A stretch of DNA of 62,030 bases from Pseudaeromonas sp038247115. Its GTDB lineage: Bacteria > Pseudomonadota > Gammaproteobacteria > Enterobacterales > Aeromonadaceae. Made by a program: the position numbers and the translations under genes. Below, piece by piece: positions 23,382 through 33,429 of this stretch. Where the stretch lies: NCBI GenBank assembly GCA_038247115.1, contig JBBRVG010000009.1, forward strand, positions 1 to 62,030. The letters are read 5' to 3'. The notes below the pieces were generated by a model. The model searched no databases. It saw only the letters and a program-made list of their open reading frames with translations, and was not told the origin of the DNA. The first letter of the stretch is position 1, and the number at the start of each line of letters is the position of its first letter.

Positions 23382-25388
23382 GTGAACGATATGTCAAAAG
23401 TTGCCTTGGCGGTTTGCGCTGGCCTGATGGGAATGCAGGGCGCCGTTGCCGCAGAAGAAGTGGATGAACTCTCTACCGTCGTAGTGACTGCAACCCGTGA
23501 TGAAAAGCCTGCCGATCAACAGCAACGTGCCGTGGCTGTCGTCACCAAGAAGGCGATCGAAGCTCGTCAACCGGACTCTGTTGTTGAATCACTCAAGTAT
23601 GAAAACAACGTGGAAGTCGGAGGTGGCAGTCGTCCTGGCGCGCAGCAACCGATTGTTCGCGGTTTGAGTGGAAACCGCGTGTTGCAAGTTATTGACGGGG
23701 TTCGTCAGAACACCAACTCCGGGCACCGCGGTACCTATTTTGTTGATCCGGAGCTGGTCGAACAGGTCGAAGTGGTGAAGGGGCCCAGTAGTTCGTTGTG
23801 GGGAAGTGGTGCATTAGGGGGTGTCGTGGCCACCAATACCCGCAATGCGGATGATCTGCTCAAGCCGGGTCAGGAACTGGGTGGTTATGCCAAGCAGGGC
23901 TTCCACTCGGCGGATGACAAGTCGCTGACCAGTACGGCTTTGTATGGTCGAACCGGCGAAAAGGGTGACTGGTTGCTGAATGGTTATTACAACGACAGCA
24001 ACAATATCCGCCTCGGGAATGGTGAAGATCTGCAACACTCAGCCGCCCGTCAGCAAGGGGTGATGGGAAAGTTTGGGTGGGAGCCGGATGATGCGCAGCG
24101 GATCCAGCTTTCCGTGCGTCATAGTGAGTCCAACCAGAATGCGCCAAGCAATCCCTCGGAGAACGTTAGCAGCTCGGTCCCGCTGGTCGATCAACAGACC
24201 CGTGATTTTAACTCGACACTGGATTATCGCCTGCGTCCAGATAACAACCCATTGCTGGATACCCGGGTGACAGCCTATGTCAACCAGACCCAATTTGATG
24301 AATATCGCATCGCCAAAGCTCAACAGGATGAGGTGAACTATCAGACTCTGGGTATGAATCTGAACAACCGCGCCGAGCTGGAATGGGCCTCTGTGTTGGC
24401 GGGTGCCGATATTTATGCAGACAAGACCGATGGCCAGCGGGAAGGGAGTAATCGTCCGATCCCGGCCGATGGTCGTGCCCGTGTGTGGGGTACCTTTGTT
24501 CAGGCCGACATTCCGTTGGCTCGGGACTGGACCCTGTCGCCAGGCGTGCGTTACGACCAGTTCCATACCGAAGATAAGCAGCAGGTGAACTCCGCTCGTA
24601 CCGAAGACCATATTTCTCCGAGCGTTGGATTGTCCTGGGTGACCACCTCCTGGTTGACGCTGGGTGCCCGTTATGACGAGGCCTTCCGCGCTCCGATCAG
24701 TGAAGAGCTCTTTACCTCCGGCACCCACTTCTGCATGGGACCAACCATATGTAATACCTTCGAGCCCAATCCGGATCTGAAGGCCGAGACAGCCAAGAAC
24801 AAGGAGCTCTCTGCCCGCTTTACCTTCAACGATGTGTTGACCCGGGATCGTCTGGGCTTGACGGCCAGCTGGTTCGACAACGATGTGGATAACTACATCG
24901 AGCAACAAGTGGTCAATGATTTCGCCAACATGATCTTCCAGACCCGCTACAACAATGTCTCCTCGGCACAACTCAAAGGCTACGAATTGGCAGCAGACTA
25001 CAGTTGGCAACTGCTGAGCCTGCAACTGGCCTATGGCCAGACCCGCGGTCTTGATAAGAGCCAAGGCGATGGTTTGTCCGGTGTACCGGCTGACAAGCTG
25101 GTGTTCGGCATCAATCAGGGATTGCTGGCCGGTGATGTGGATGTTGGCGCTAAGGTTTCCCACTACGGCTCACAAAGCCATGTGCCGCAAGACAATGATG
25201 TGGCGAGCTATGACGGCTATACCCTGGTCGATCTGTCCATGCGCTGGCAGCCGCAAAGTGGCACTTGGCAAGATTGGCGAGTCAACCTGGCGCTGGATAA
25301 CCTGACGGATCAGTACTATCTGCCAGCATTTAACCAGCTCTATTCTCCGGGACGTAACGGCAAGCTCTCGGTTGCTTACCAATTCTGA
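23382..25388 (+). CDS. TonB-dependent heme/hemoglobin receptor (HutA/HuvA type)
   Basis: Outer-membrane receptor of 668 residues with a signal peptide, a TonB box region (ELSTVVVTATRDEKP), a plug domain (QQPIVRGLSGNRVLQVIDGVRQ) and a 22-strand barrel ending in Phe. The heme-receptor signature is present: FRAP (DEAFRAPISEEL), NPDL (FEPNPDLKAETAKN), and between them a His in TSGTHF that would be the axial ligand. GTG 23382 is preferred because AAGGA lies 8 nt upstream; the ATG at 23391 is too far from it. Faces tonB across 173 bases, probably an iron-controlled region. Confidence 0.93.
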   Translation: MNDMSKVALAVCAGLMGMQGAVAAEEVDELSTVVVTATRDEKPADQQQRAVAVVTKKAIEARQPDSVVESLKYENNVEVGGGSRPGAQQPIVRGLSGNRVLQVIDGVRQNTNSGHRGTYFVDPELVEQVEVVKGPSSSLWGSGALGGVVATNTRNADDLLKPGQELGGYAKQGFHSADDKSLTSTALYGRTGEKGDWLLNGYYNDSNNIRLGNGEDLQHSAARQQGVMGKFGWEPDDAQRIQLSVRHSESNQNAPSNPSENVSSSVPLVDQQTRDFNSTLDYRLRPDNNPLLDTRVTAYVNQTQFDEYRIAKAQQDEVNYQTLGMNLNNRAELEWASVLAGADIYADKTDGQREGSNRPIPADGRARVWGTFVQADIPLARDWTLSPGVRYDQFHTEDKQQVNSARTEDHISPSVGLSWVTTSWLTLGARYDEAFRAPISEELFTSGTHFCMGPTICNTFEPNPDLKAETAKNKELSARFTFNDVLTRDRLGLTASWFDNDVDNYIEQQVVNDFANMIFQTRYNNVSSAQLKGYELAADYSWQLLSLQLAYGQTRGLDKSQGDGLSGVPADKLVFGINQGLLAGDVDVGAKVSHYGSQSHVPQDNDVASYDGYTLVDLSMRWQPQSGTWQDWRVNLALDNLTDQYYLPAFNQLYSPGRNGKLSVAYQF

Positions 25389-25425
25389 TGAGGCGGGCCC
25401 CGGGTGACCGGGGCTCTAGCATGTT

Positions 25426-26817
25426 ATGGATATTTCACAATTTGATGCCTCGATCCTGGGCCACATGACCCCGGATCCGCTGCAATTTGCCTTTGCTGGC
25501 AAGAGTAGTGCTCATGCCGGACGCGGCGGGCGGCCCTTGACCACACCGGAAGCCCAGACCGCCCGGATGAATCAGTTGCTGGCTTCCGAGCCGGTTCCGG
25601 GACGCGCCCGTTGCTTGTATGTGCATATTCCTTTTTGTCGGGTGCGGTGCACCTTCTGTTCGTTTTTTCAATACGCCGCAAGTCCGGACTGGATCCATGG
25701 ATACCTGCAGGGCTTGTGGCAGGAGTTGGAGAGCAAGGCGCGGCAACCCTGGGTACAAGCCGCGCCTTTTGATGCGGTTTATGTTGGCGGGGGGACGCCG
25801 ACCGACATGAGTGCCGGGCAAATCCAGGAGCTGGGACAACGGATCCGCCTCTTGTTTCCACTTAGCGATGATTGCGAGATGACCCTGGAAGGCCGACTCA
25901 ACGGCTTCAACGACGACAAGTTCGATGCCGCCTTACAGGGCGGGTTCAATCGCTTTTCGTTTGGTGTGCAAAGTTTTGATAGCCAGGTCCGTCGAGCCGC
26001 CAAGCGCCTAGATCTGCGGGATGCCGTCATGTCCAGATTGCAGCAACTGGCTGCTGCCGATGCGGCGCCCATCATTATTGACCTCTTGTTCGGCTTACCG
26101 TTTCAGGATGAGGCCTGCTGGCAGCGGGATATCGCCGACTTTCTGGCCAGTGGCGCCCACGGCGTCGATCTCTATCAATTGATTGAAATGCAGGGCACAC
26201 CCATGGCCCGACTCATCGAACAGGGCAAACAACCACCACCTGCCATGACGCCGATGAAAGCCCGGATGTACGCCTATGGGGCGCAAACCATGGAGGCAGC
26301 CGGTTTGACCCGCCTGAGTGTGAGTCATTGGGCCCGCGATGTGCGCGAACGCAGCCGCTACAATGCGTTGGCCAAAACCAGCGCCGATGTCTTGCCGCTG
26401 GGGGCCGGGGCAGGGGGCAACATCAATGGTGTGGCCCTGATGCAACATAGGGATCTGCCCGCTTATCAGGAGTCCTTTACCCGCACGCCATGGCCCATTG
26501 CCATGATGATGGAGCCCGCACCTCATGCGGCACGGGATGGCTTGCTCAAGGCTGCCTTTGATCGCGGCATTCTGGATGCCAACCTCTGGGCCCGCGCTGG
26601 TGAGCCCGGGTTGTTCCAGACGTTATCCCCCTTACTGAAGGCTTGGGCCGAACGAGGTCTTCTGGAATTGCGAGCCGATTCTGCCGAGCTGACCCTCGCC
26701 GGACGTTTCTGGAGCGTGAATATGGCGCAAGGTGCCTTGACCGCTCTGGCCGGTCGTACCGGCGCTCCCCCCTCTTTGATGCAACAACATAAGGAAGCTA
26801 CACATGCCGCACACTGA
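25426..26817 (+). CDS. hutW: heme utilization radical SAM protein HutW
   Basis: Protein of 463 residues related to coproporphyrinogen dehydrogenase (HemN). The radical-SAM cluster is Cys71-X3-Cys75-X2-Cys78 in PFCRVRCTFCSFF, with YVGGGTPTDM and RFSFGVQSFDSQVRRAAKRLD following as in HemN-like enzymes. ChuW/HutW relatives open the heme ring without oxygen in a SAM-dependent reaction; this role is transferred by homology. First gene of hutWXZ, 37 bases after the receptor stop, and it overlaps hutX by 14 bases. Confidence 0.92.
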   Translation: MDISQFDASILGHMTPDPLQFAFAGKSSAHAGRGGRPLTTPEAQTARMNQLLASEPVPGRARCLYVHIPFCRVRCTFCSFFQYAASPDWIHGYLQGLWQELESKARQPWVQAAPFDAVYVGGGTPTDMSAGQIQELGQRIRLLFPLSDDCEMTLEGRLNGFNDDKFDAALQGGFNRFSFGVQSFDSQVRRAAKRLDLRDAVMSRLQQLAAADAAPIIIDLLFGLPFQDEACWQRDIADFLASGAHGVDLYQLIEMQGTPMARLIEQGKQPPPAMTPMKARMYAYGAQTMEAAGLTRLSVSHWARDVRERSRYNALAKTSADVLPLGAGAGGNINGVALMQHRDLPAYQESFTRTPWPIAMMMEPAPHAARDGLLKAAFDRGILDANLWARAGEPGLFQTLSPLLKAWAERGLLELRADSAELTLAGRFWSVNMAQGALTALAGRTGAPPSLMQQHKEATHAAH

Positions 26818-27316
26818 ACAACTGGCCACCCTGATTGCCGAGGATCCCCATCAGACGACGATGGCGATGGCTGAAACACTCGGGCTGACAGAAGGTGCGC
26901 TGATCCGACTCTTGCCTGCCGAATGGCTCACTCTCTGGTCTGGCGATCAGGTCGAGGCGCTGCTGCTGCAATTGAGCCAATGGGGCGCGCTGACCACGAT
27001 TGTGGAATCTGACGGCTCTATTTTCGAGTTCAAGGGGCTGCTGCCTGCCGGCAAAACGGCTCGTGGCTACTACAACCTGATGGGCGAGGAGGGGTTGCAT
27101 GGCCATCTCAAACTGGATGGCATCACTCATATTGCACTGCTGAGCAAGCCGTTTATGGGCAAAGAGAGCTATGCCTTCGCCTTCATCGCGGCCTCCGGGC
27201 GTTGTGCCTTCAAGATTTATCTCGGTCGTGATGCGGACCGCCGCTTGCTGGCTGATCAGGTGACCCGCTTCCAGCACTGGCGACAGCTGGATTCCCTGCC
27301 AGCAACAACTGTTTGA
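26804..27316 (+). CDS. hutX: heme utilization cytosolic carrier HutX
   Basis: Protein of 170 residues of the HutX/ChuX family, which carry heme in the cytoplasm and pass it to HutZ. Recognisable parts are the N-terminal helical segment (AMAETLGLTEGALIRLLPAEW), GSIFEFKGLLPAGKTARGYYNLMGEEGLHGHL (roughly residues 67-98), and FAFIAASGRCAFKIYLGRD. ATG 26804 lies within the end of hutW, so translation is coupled. hutZ follows after 11 bases. Confidence 0.92.
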   Translation: MPHTEQLATLIAEDPHQTTMAMAETLGLTEGALIRLLPAEWLTLWSGDQVEALLLQLSQWGALTTIVESDGSIFEFKGLLPAGKTARGYYNLMGEEGLHGHLKLDGITHIALLSKPFMGKESYAFAFIAASGRCAFKIYLGRDADRRLLADQVTRFQHWRQLDSLPATTV

Positions 27317-27327
27317 GGTGATGACAG

Positions 27328-27873
27328 ATGCAAGATAAACAGCAACGTTTACAACAACGGCTGGAGCCGGAAATCCAGGCTTTTCGGGATGCTTGCCGTA
27401 GTCTGATGCTGGCCACCGTGGATGCCGACGGTATGCCGAATGTCAGTTACGCCCCGTTTGCATTGGGTCAGGAGGGTTACTATGTGCTGATTTCCGACAT
27501 AGCCCGCCATGCCCGCAACCTCAAGCAGGTGCCTAAAGTCTCACTGATGCTGATTGAAGATGAGGCCAATGCGCGCCAACTGTACGCGCGTCAACGGCTG
27601 ACCTTTGATGCCAGCGTTCGCATCGTCGGGCGTGACAGTGAAGAGTGGCAGCTCGGTGTTGCCGCTCTGCTGGCGCGGCATGGGGAGATAGTGGCAGGCT
27701 TGTCCAAGATGGAAGATTTCACCTTATTCTGCCTGCAACCGCAGATGGGATTGTATGTGAAGGGCTTCGGTCAGGCCTACCGCGTCAACCCCCATGATCT
27801 GATTGATGTGCTACATCTCACCGAGGGACACAGATCGCAACCCCCAAGCCTGGAAACAGACACCAGCCGCTAA
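27328..27873 (+). CDS. hutZ: heme-degrading protein HutZ
   Basis: Protein of 181 residues with the split-barrel flavin-like fold. HutZ of Vibrio cholerae cleaves heme to release iron. Family segments are RSLMLATVDADGMPNVSYAPF, VLISDIARHARNL, LMLIEDEANARQLYARQRLTF, and the C-terminal MGLYVKGFGQAYRV. GAGGTGATGAC precedes the ATG. It closes the hut operon at a bidirectional terminator. Confidence 0.92.
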   Translation: MQDKQQRLQQRLEPEIQAFRDACRSLMLATVDADGMPNVSYAPFALGQEGYYVLISDIARHARNLKQVPKVSLMLIEDEANARQLYARQRLTFDASVRIVGRDSEEWQLGVAALLARHGEIVAGLSKMEDFTLFCLQPQMGLYVKGFGQAYRVNPHDLIDVLHLTEGHRSQPPSLETDTSR

Positions 27874-27898
27874 AGGCGGCTGAGGTCATCGTCAAACA

Positions 27899-27924
27899 AA
27901 AGGGCTGTCCATCGACAGCCCTTT
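27899..27924. terminator. bidirectional terminator between hutZ and the nucleotidase gene
   Basis: AAAGGGCTGTC, loop CATC, GACAGCCCTTT: a perfect 11-bp stem between convergent genes, with A and T tracts on the two sides. Confidence 0.85.
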
Positions 27925-27972
27925 GTCATCAAGATGGCGCGGGGAAGTTCCCGCCTTACCCTCTATTGGCTC

Positions 27973-29850
27973 TTATTGCTGTAGTACGCCACTGGCATCG
28001 TAAAAGTGCTGGGTGGAGTAATCTTCGGCGGCCGGTTTACCCAGACTCCCTTTTTGCTTGACGTAATCGACAAAGGACTGGGCGTAGTCCAGGTAGGTGT
28101 TGACGGCATCACCCCGTGCTGTGACGGTGGCGAAGGTCAGATAGTTGTCTTTGCCCAGCGCCGTGAAGGAGTTGGTGACCACCTTGTAGGTGCGGCTCTC
28201 ATCCAGGGGCGTCCACTGGCTGCTGCCTTTGACCTTGGTTTCAAGGTTGTACAGCCGACTGCCCGCGGGGCGGGAGCGGTCCACATCAAACCGCAGACCG
28301 GCGGCATAGGGATAGGATCCCGTTGAGCCGCTGGCATCGAAACTGTAATCCACAGCTTCGTTGAGGACCTTGCGGATCTCGGCTCCGGTCATCGACAGGT
28401 TGGTCAGGGTGTTGGCAAACGGCAACAGGGTATAGGCACTGCCTATGGTGATATTTCCCGCCGGGATGTCAGTGCGAACACCGCCAGCGTTCTGGATGGC
28501 AATTTCCGCCTCTTGGCTCATGGTTAAAAAGGCTTGAGCCACCTGATTACTGATATCCGAGCCGTGGGCGTTGGTGTCTGTCTGGGCGCAGATGGCGCTG
28601 CGCTTGTCGCCAGGGATCCGTGACAGGCAGAGATCCTCGCTGGCTGTGCCGATCACCGCTGAGGTCTTTTCGGTGACCTGCTTGGCATAGTCATCCAGCA
28701 AGGTTTGGGCTTCGCTATCCGGGACCACTATGTCCAGCAGCGGATTGGTGGTGACCTCCGCCTGCACCGCCGTCAGGGCATCGCCGCTGAGCGCAACATA
28801 GGCGCCGGTATTGTCCTTCTGCTTGAAGGTATCACCTAACAGCAAGTGCGGCGTGCCCTGGCAGCGGGAGACGACGCCCTTGGCATCAAAGTCGATGTCC
28901 AGCTCACCCAATAGGTCAGCATATTGCCAGGCCTGAGCCACACAGACCTTGTCGCCGTCGGCATTGGTCAACTGGATAGGATATTCCCCTTCCGGATTGA
29001 GACCCAGGGCTTTGAAGCCAGAGCCCAGCAGCGAGTGGGAGTCTCCGCCTATGATGACATCGACCCCCTTGAGGGCGGCGGCCATCCGCTTGTCACCGTC
29101 GAGGCCGTAATGACTGAGCAGTACGATCTTGTTGATGCCCTTCTGTTTCAATTCGTCGATATAGCGTTGCGCGGTCGTGGTTTCATCAGAGAACTTAGTT
29201 GTGGCATCGGGGCTGGAAGAGCTCTGGGTCTTGGTTCCGGTGGCTATGCCGATGATACCGATCTTTTGCTGGCCATATTCCTTGATGAGGTAGGGTTGCA
29301 GATAGCTGCCAGCTGCGGGTGCCAGTGGCGAGACGCCACTTTCGGGCTCGACGTTGGCGGCCAGTACCGGGGTCTGGCAACTGCCCTGGTGCAGAAAATC
29401 GAGGAAGGTCTTGAGGCCCGCATCGCCATTGTCGAATTCGTGGTTCCCGACCACGAAGGCATCGAAGCAGAGGGTATTCATCAATTTGGCATCGGCTTCG
29501 CCCTGAAACAGGGTGTAGTAGAGATCTCCGGTGATGGCATCGCCGCCGTGCAACATCAGCGGGTGGGTCTTGCTGGCGGCGAGGCTCTTGGCCAGCGCCG
29601 TAACACGAGGGAAGCCGCCCATCTCGACCTGCGTGGTCTTGCCGCCGAGAGTCAACTCACTACTGGCCGCCTTGAGATGGGAGTGATGATCGTTGATGTG
29701 CAGGATATTCAGGCTAAAGGGTTCATCCGGTATGGCCGGTGTGGCTTTACTGTTGTCATCCGAGTTGCAGCCAGCTAACAGACCTAGCAGGCCAAGTGCG
29801 GACAGGGTAATGGCATGACGGCCAGTTATGCGATTTGGGTTCATCATCAT
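27973..29850 (-). CDS. NadN/UshA-type 5'-nucleotidase lipoprotein
   Basis: Metallophosphatase of 625 residues with a lipoprotein-type signal (LGLLGLLAGC). The N-terminal calcineurin-like domain has NILHINDHHSHL, GDAITGDLYYT, GNHEFDNGD, and LLSHYGLDGDKR. The C-terminal nucleotidase domain has IQNAGGVRTDIPAG and YPYAAGLRFDVD. The pattern resembles Haemophilus NadN, which splits NAD and AMP outside the cytosol. Three ATG codons in a row (29850, 29847, 29844) are possible starts. It diverges from the extracellular nuclease gene, and together they could scavenge nucleic acids and nucleotides. Confidence 0.85.
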   Translation of the reverse strand: MMMNPNRITGRHAITLSALGLLGLLAGCNSDDNSKATPAIPDEPFSLNILHINDHHSHLKAASSELTLGGKTTQVEMGGFPRVTALAKSLAASKTHPLMLHGGDAITGDLYYTLFQGEADAKLMNTLCFDAFVVGNHEFDNGDAGLKTFLDFLHQGSCQTPVLAANVEPESGVSPLAPAAGSYLQPYLIKEYGQQKIGIIGIATGTKTQSSSSPDATTKFSDETTTAQRYIDELKQKGINKIVLLSHYGLDGDKRMAAALKGVDVIIGGDSHSLLGSGFKALGLNPEGEYPIQLTNADGDKVCVAQAWQYADLLGELDIDFDAKGVVSRCQGTPHLLLGDTFKQKDNTGAYVALSGDALTAVQAEVTTNPLLDIVVPDSEAQTLLDDYAKQVTEKTSAVIGTASEDLCLSRIPGDKRSAICAQTDTNAHGSDISNQVAQAFLTMSQEAEIAIQNAGGVRTDIPAGNITIGSAYTLLPFANTLTNLSMTGAEIRKVLNEAVDYSFDASGSTGSYPYAAGLRFDVDRSRPAGSRLYNLETKVKGSSQWTPLDESRTYKVVTNSFTALGKDNYLTFATVTARGDAVNTYLDYAQSFVDYVKQKGSLGKPAAEDYSTQHFYDASGVLQQ

Positions 29851-30109
29851 CTTCTTCTCGTTAGTTCTTTGATTTGGGATTCCGTACCTCTGTGGCTGCT
29901 AGCTTCACCAGCGTTGACCACCCTGTCCAGCATGGTGTGAGTGTGTGACGCTTTGATTAACTCGCCGTTGTCTCCAAACCACCATCTGGGTGTCACCTTC
30001 TCGCCATCTACTCGGTAGAAGCTTTAAAACAACGGGTCATGTGGTGTTGCGCGTTCGCAACGGATCTGTGTAGCCAAGACTAAAAAACAGGACACAACAA
30101 GGACGCATT
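29851..30109. promoter_or_regulatory. divergent promoter region of nucleotidase and nuclease genes
   Basis: A 259-base spacer holding both promoters. The palindrome TTGCG-CGTT-CGCAA at 30047-30060 could be an operator. I see no clear Pho box. Confidence 0.35.
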
Positions 30110-33100
30110 ATGTCACTTCGCTTGACTCTCCCGGCTTTGGCCGTGGCACTGAACCTGCTCACCCCGGCGCAGGCTGAATTACTGATCACCGAATATCTCG
30201 AGGGCAGCAGCAATAATAAGGCCATCGAGCTTACCAATACCGGATCCTCCACGCTCGAGCTGGCGGGTTATCGATTGGCATTGTTTGCCAATGGCCGGGC
30301 GTTGACCGCAACCCCGACCAGCGAACTGGCGCTTTCCGGCTCCTTGCCTGCTGGTGCCTCCTGGGTCATCGCCCATAGTGCGGCCAATGCTGCCATTCTG
30401 GCCAAGGCCAATCAGACCTCGGCTGTGGTCAATTTCAACGGTGATGATGGCTTGGTGCTCTATTTCGGCAGCGACGTCGTCGACAGCTTCGGCCAACTGG
30501 GGGTGGATCCGGGCACAGCATGGAGCAGTAATGGCGTGACGACGCTGGATATGACCCTCAGACGCAAGTCGGGAATCACCCAGGGCCGAACCGAGGCGAC
30601 ATCCAGCTTTGACCCTTCTACCGATTATGTTGCGGCCAGTCGCGACGATGCCGATGGCTTGGGCTGCAGCGGTGAGTCCAGTTGTGGTGAGGTACCGGTC
30701 AGCTTTGTCTGTCCGCAAGAGGGCTTGACGCCCATCCCGGCGATCCAGGGGCCGGGGTCCCGTTCCCCCCTGCTGGCCGCAGACGTCAATGAGGGAACCA
30801 GCAGTGTCGTTACCCGAGGTCGCGTCACCCAGGTAGTGAATAGCCTCTACAAGGGGTTCTTCTTGCAGGATGTGGCCGGTGATGGCGATGCCTCGACATC
30901 GGACGGTCTGTTTGTCTACAGCACTAGCGTGCCTGCAGCGGTGAAGCCGGGGGTAGAGGTCTGCGTGCAGGGTAAGGTTAAGGAATATTATCAACTCACC
31001 GAGCTGGCGGCCGAGCAGATGGCGGTAACCGATACCACCGTTATGTTGCCGGATGCCGTACCTTTGCAGCCGCTGACGGATGAGCGTCTGCCGGATCTGC
31101 TGGAGCGTCATGAGGGCGTGCGGGTTCGTTTGACGCCGCAGAGTGATCTGCGGATCAGCCGGAACTTCGGTTACGACTATGATGCCAAGCGCAATAACCT
31201 GGTGCTGTCACAGGGCGGCCCCTTGTTCAAGGCGACCCAGCTCTTCCCGGCCCTCAGTGCCGAGGCACAGGCATTGGCGGCGGACAATGCCAGCAACTAG
31301 TTGGTAGTTGATACGGATACCAAGGCGGCGGATGGTGTGATCCCCTGGTTCCCGGCGCTGGATGCCGAGCAGAACTACCTGCGTGTCGGTGCCCAGCTTG
31401 GCAATCTGAGCGGAGTGGTGGGGTATTCTTTTGCTCACTACCGGCTGTTAGCCGACAACCAGATCACCATGGGCGATCTGGATGTCAGTGGCTGGGACCG
31501 GACCCAGGCGCCAGCCCTTGCCGAGCAAGGGGATGTCCGGGTTGCCAGCTTCAACGTGCTGAATTTTTTCACCACGATTGTGGGCGGCGATGCCAATCCG
31601 ACCGGCACCAACCGCGGCGCTACCTCGGTGGCCGAATTTGAGCTCCAGCGCAGTAAGATAGTGCACGCCCTGTCGCGGCTCAATGCCGATGTGATCGGTC
31701 TCATGGAGATCGAAAACAACGGCTATGGCTCCAACTCGGCGATTGCCAATCTGGTCACGGCCCTGAATGCGCAACTCGCGGATCCGGCGGCTCATTATGC
31801 CTTTATCAGCTCCCCGGATGGTCAACCGATCGGCACTGATGCCATCACGGTTGGCCTGCTCTACCGTCCGGCCCATCTGCAGCTCGACGGCGGAGCCAGG
31901 GTGCTGCCGATGCCGAGCCAAAGCGCCACAACACAGGACAGCAGCGGCAAGAGTGTGGCCGTCAATAGCGGTATGCGGGATTCCCTGCTGCAGCGGTTCC
32001 GTGTGCCGCAAAGTGATGAGCCCTTGACTGTGGTGGTCAATCATCTCAAGTCCAAGGGCTCTGCCTGCTACGAAGACTACCCGGATTATGTCAGCGCCGA
32101 TCCCCTGGATCTGCAAGGGCATTGCAATGCGTTGCGGGTCTCGGCGGCAGTGGCTCTGAGCCAGCAGCTCGCCGAAGAGAGCGGTGATCTGCTGCTGTTG
32201 GGAGACCTGAACGCCTATGGCCTGGAAGATCCGGTACGGGTGTTGACCGACTATCAGGCGAAAGACGGCGAGCGGGCCATCATGACTGCTTCCCATACCC
32301 TGCTGGCAGGGCAACCCTTTGAAGAGCTGGGGCGTGCCGTGACCCAGGGACTGGGACTCATCAATCTCAACACCCGTTTTCATGGCACGGCCAGTTACAG
32401 CTATAGCTACGAAGCGGAGCTGGGTAATTTGGACCATGCGCTGGCCAGTAGTGCGCTGGCGGCCAAGGTGATCGGGGTTGAGGATTGGCATATCAATTCG
32501 GCAGAGAGCAACCTGCAGGAATACGGATCTCAGTACACGGGCTCCTTGGTGAAATCCGATAACCCGTTCAGCTCCTCCGATCATGACCCGATTCTGGTGG
32601 CTATTCAGTACCCACCCCGTCCGGTTGGCACTCTGAATTTGCGGCCCATGGCACTCTCGGGTGCCGAAGGCTCGCAAATAGCGCTGACCGTCAGCCGTGA
32701 TGAGGGAGCCTATGGCGCCGCGAGTGTGAGTTACCGCCTGGTGCATGACAGCACGACAGCGGCGGATCTGCTCCTGCAGGAAGGTGTGTTGCACTGGACC
32801 CATGGTGACAGTTCGGCGCAGCAGATCCCTGTCTCCCTGCTGGAAGATAATCTGCTGGAAGGGGATGAGCAGTGCCATCTTGAACTCTTTGATGCCAGCG
32901 GTGCCCGTCTTGGTAACGCTAGCAGCCAGATCACCATTCTGGATCGGCCCAAGGCCATGGTTTCGTTAGGCGCTGCCCCCGAGCGTATCCGTGAGAGCGT
33001 GGGTCGCCTCTCCATCCCGGTAGTGCGAACCGGGGATCTGACGCAACCTCTGCGGGTGCAGGTGAAACTGGATGCCGGTACGGCTCGCCCCTGGCTCGAC

Positions 33101-33313
33101 TTTGTGCCGCTGAGCAGTACCAGCCTCTATTGGCCCGCGGGTGATGCCTCTTCGCGCCAGGTGACGTTGTGGATCCTGGATGACTGGTTTCATGAGACCG
33201 ATGAGACGCTGGATATCCGCCTGGATGGCATTCGGGGCGGAATAGCCGGTGAGCGCACCAAGCTACAGGTAGTGATCGAAGATAATGACCGCCGGTGGTG
33301 GCCCTTCTGGTAA
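30110..33313 (+). pseudogene. exeM: extracellular nuclease (ExeM type) split by an in-frame TAG
   Basis: One frame runs from ATG 30110 to TAA 33313 with a single TAG at 31298-31300 (codon 397). Upstream: signal peptide (MSLRLTLPALAVALNLLTPAQA), a lamin-tail domain (LLITEYLEGSSNNKAIELTN), and an OB-like region (TRGRVTQVVNSLYKGFFLQD). Downstream: the catalytic endonuclease/exonuclease/phosphatase domain with VASFNVLNFFTT, IGLMEIENNGYG, VVNHLKSKGSACY, LLLGDLNAYG and SSDHDPILVA. Two Calx-beta-like repeats follow, and the protein ends DNDRRWWPFW. All catalytic residues lie after the stop, so the first fragment alone would be inactive. A CAG to TAG change or a sequencing error would explain it. AAGGA lies 7 nt before the ATG. 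Confidence 0.88.
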
Positions 33314-33331
33314 GCGTCAATCTGGATCAGA

Positions 33332-33359
33332 CAAAAACCCTCCATCGGAGGGTTTTTTT
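33332..33359 (+). terminator. Rho-independent terminator of the nuclease gene
   Basis: AAAAACCCTCC, loop ATC, GGAGGGTTTTTTT, about 20 nt after the stop. Confidence 0.93.
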
Positions 33360-33377
33360 AGAGATAGATGGCAGCTC

Positions 33378-33408
33378 AAAAAAACCAAGGGCGGTTAGAC
33401 CGCCCTTG
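33378..33408 (-). terminator. Rho-independent terminator of folD
   Basis: CAAGGGCGGT (33386-33395) pairs with ACCGCCCTTG (33399-33408). On the minus strand the stem is followed by G and a T-run. Confidence 0.88.
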
Positions 33409-33429
33409 CTTTCATCCCAGTGCCTTTGA

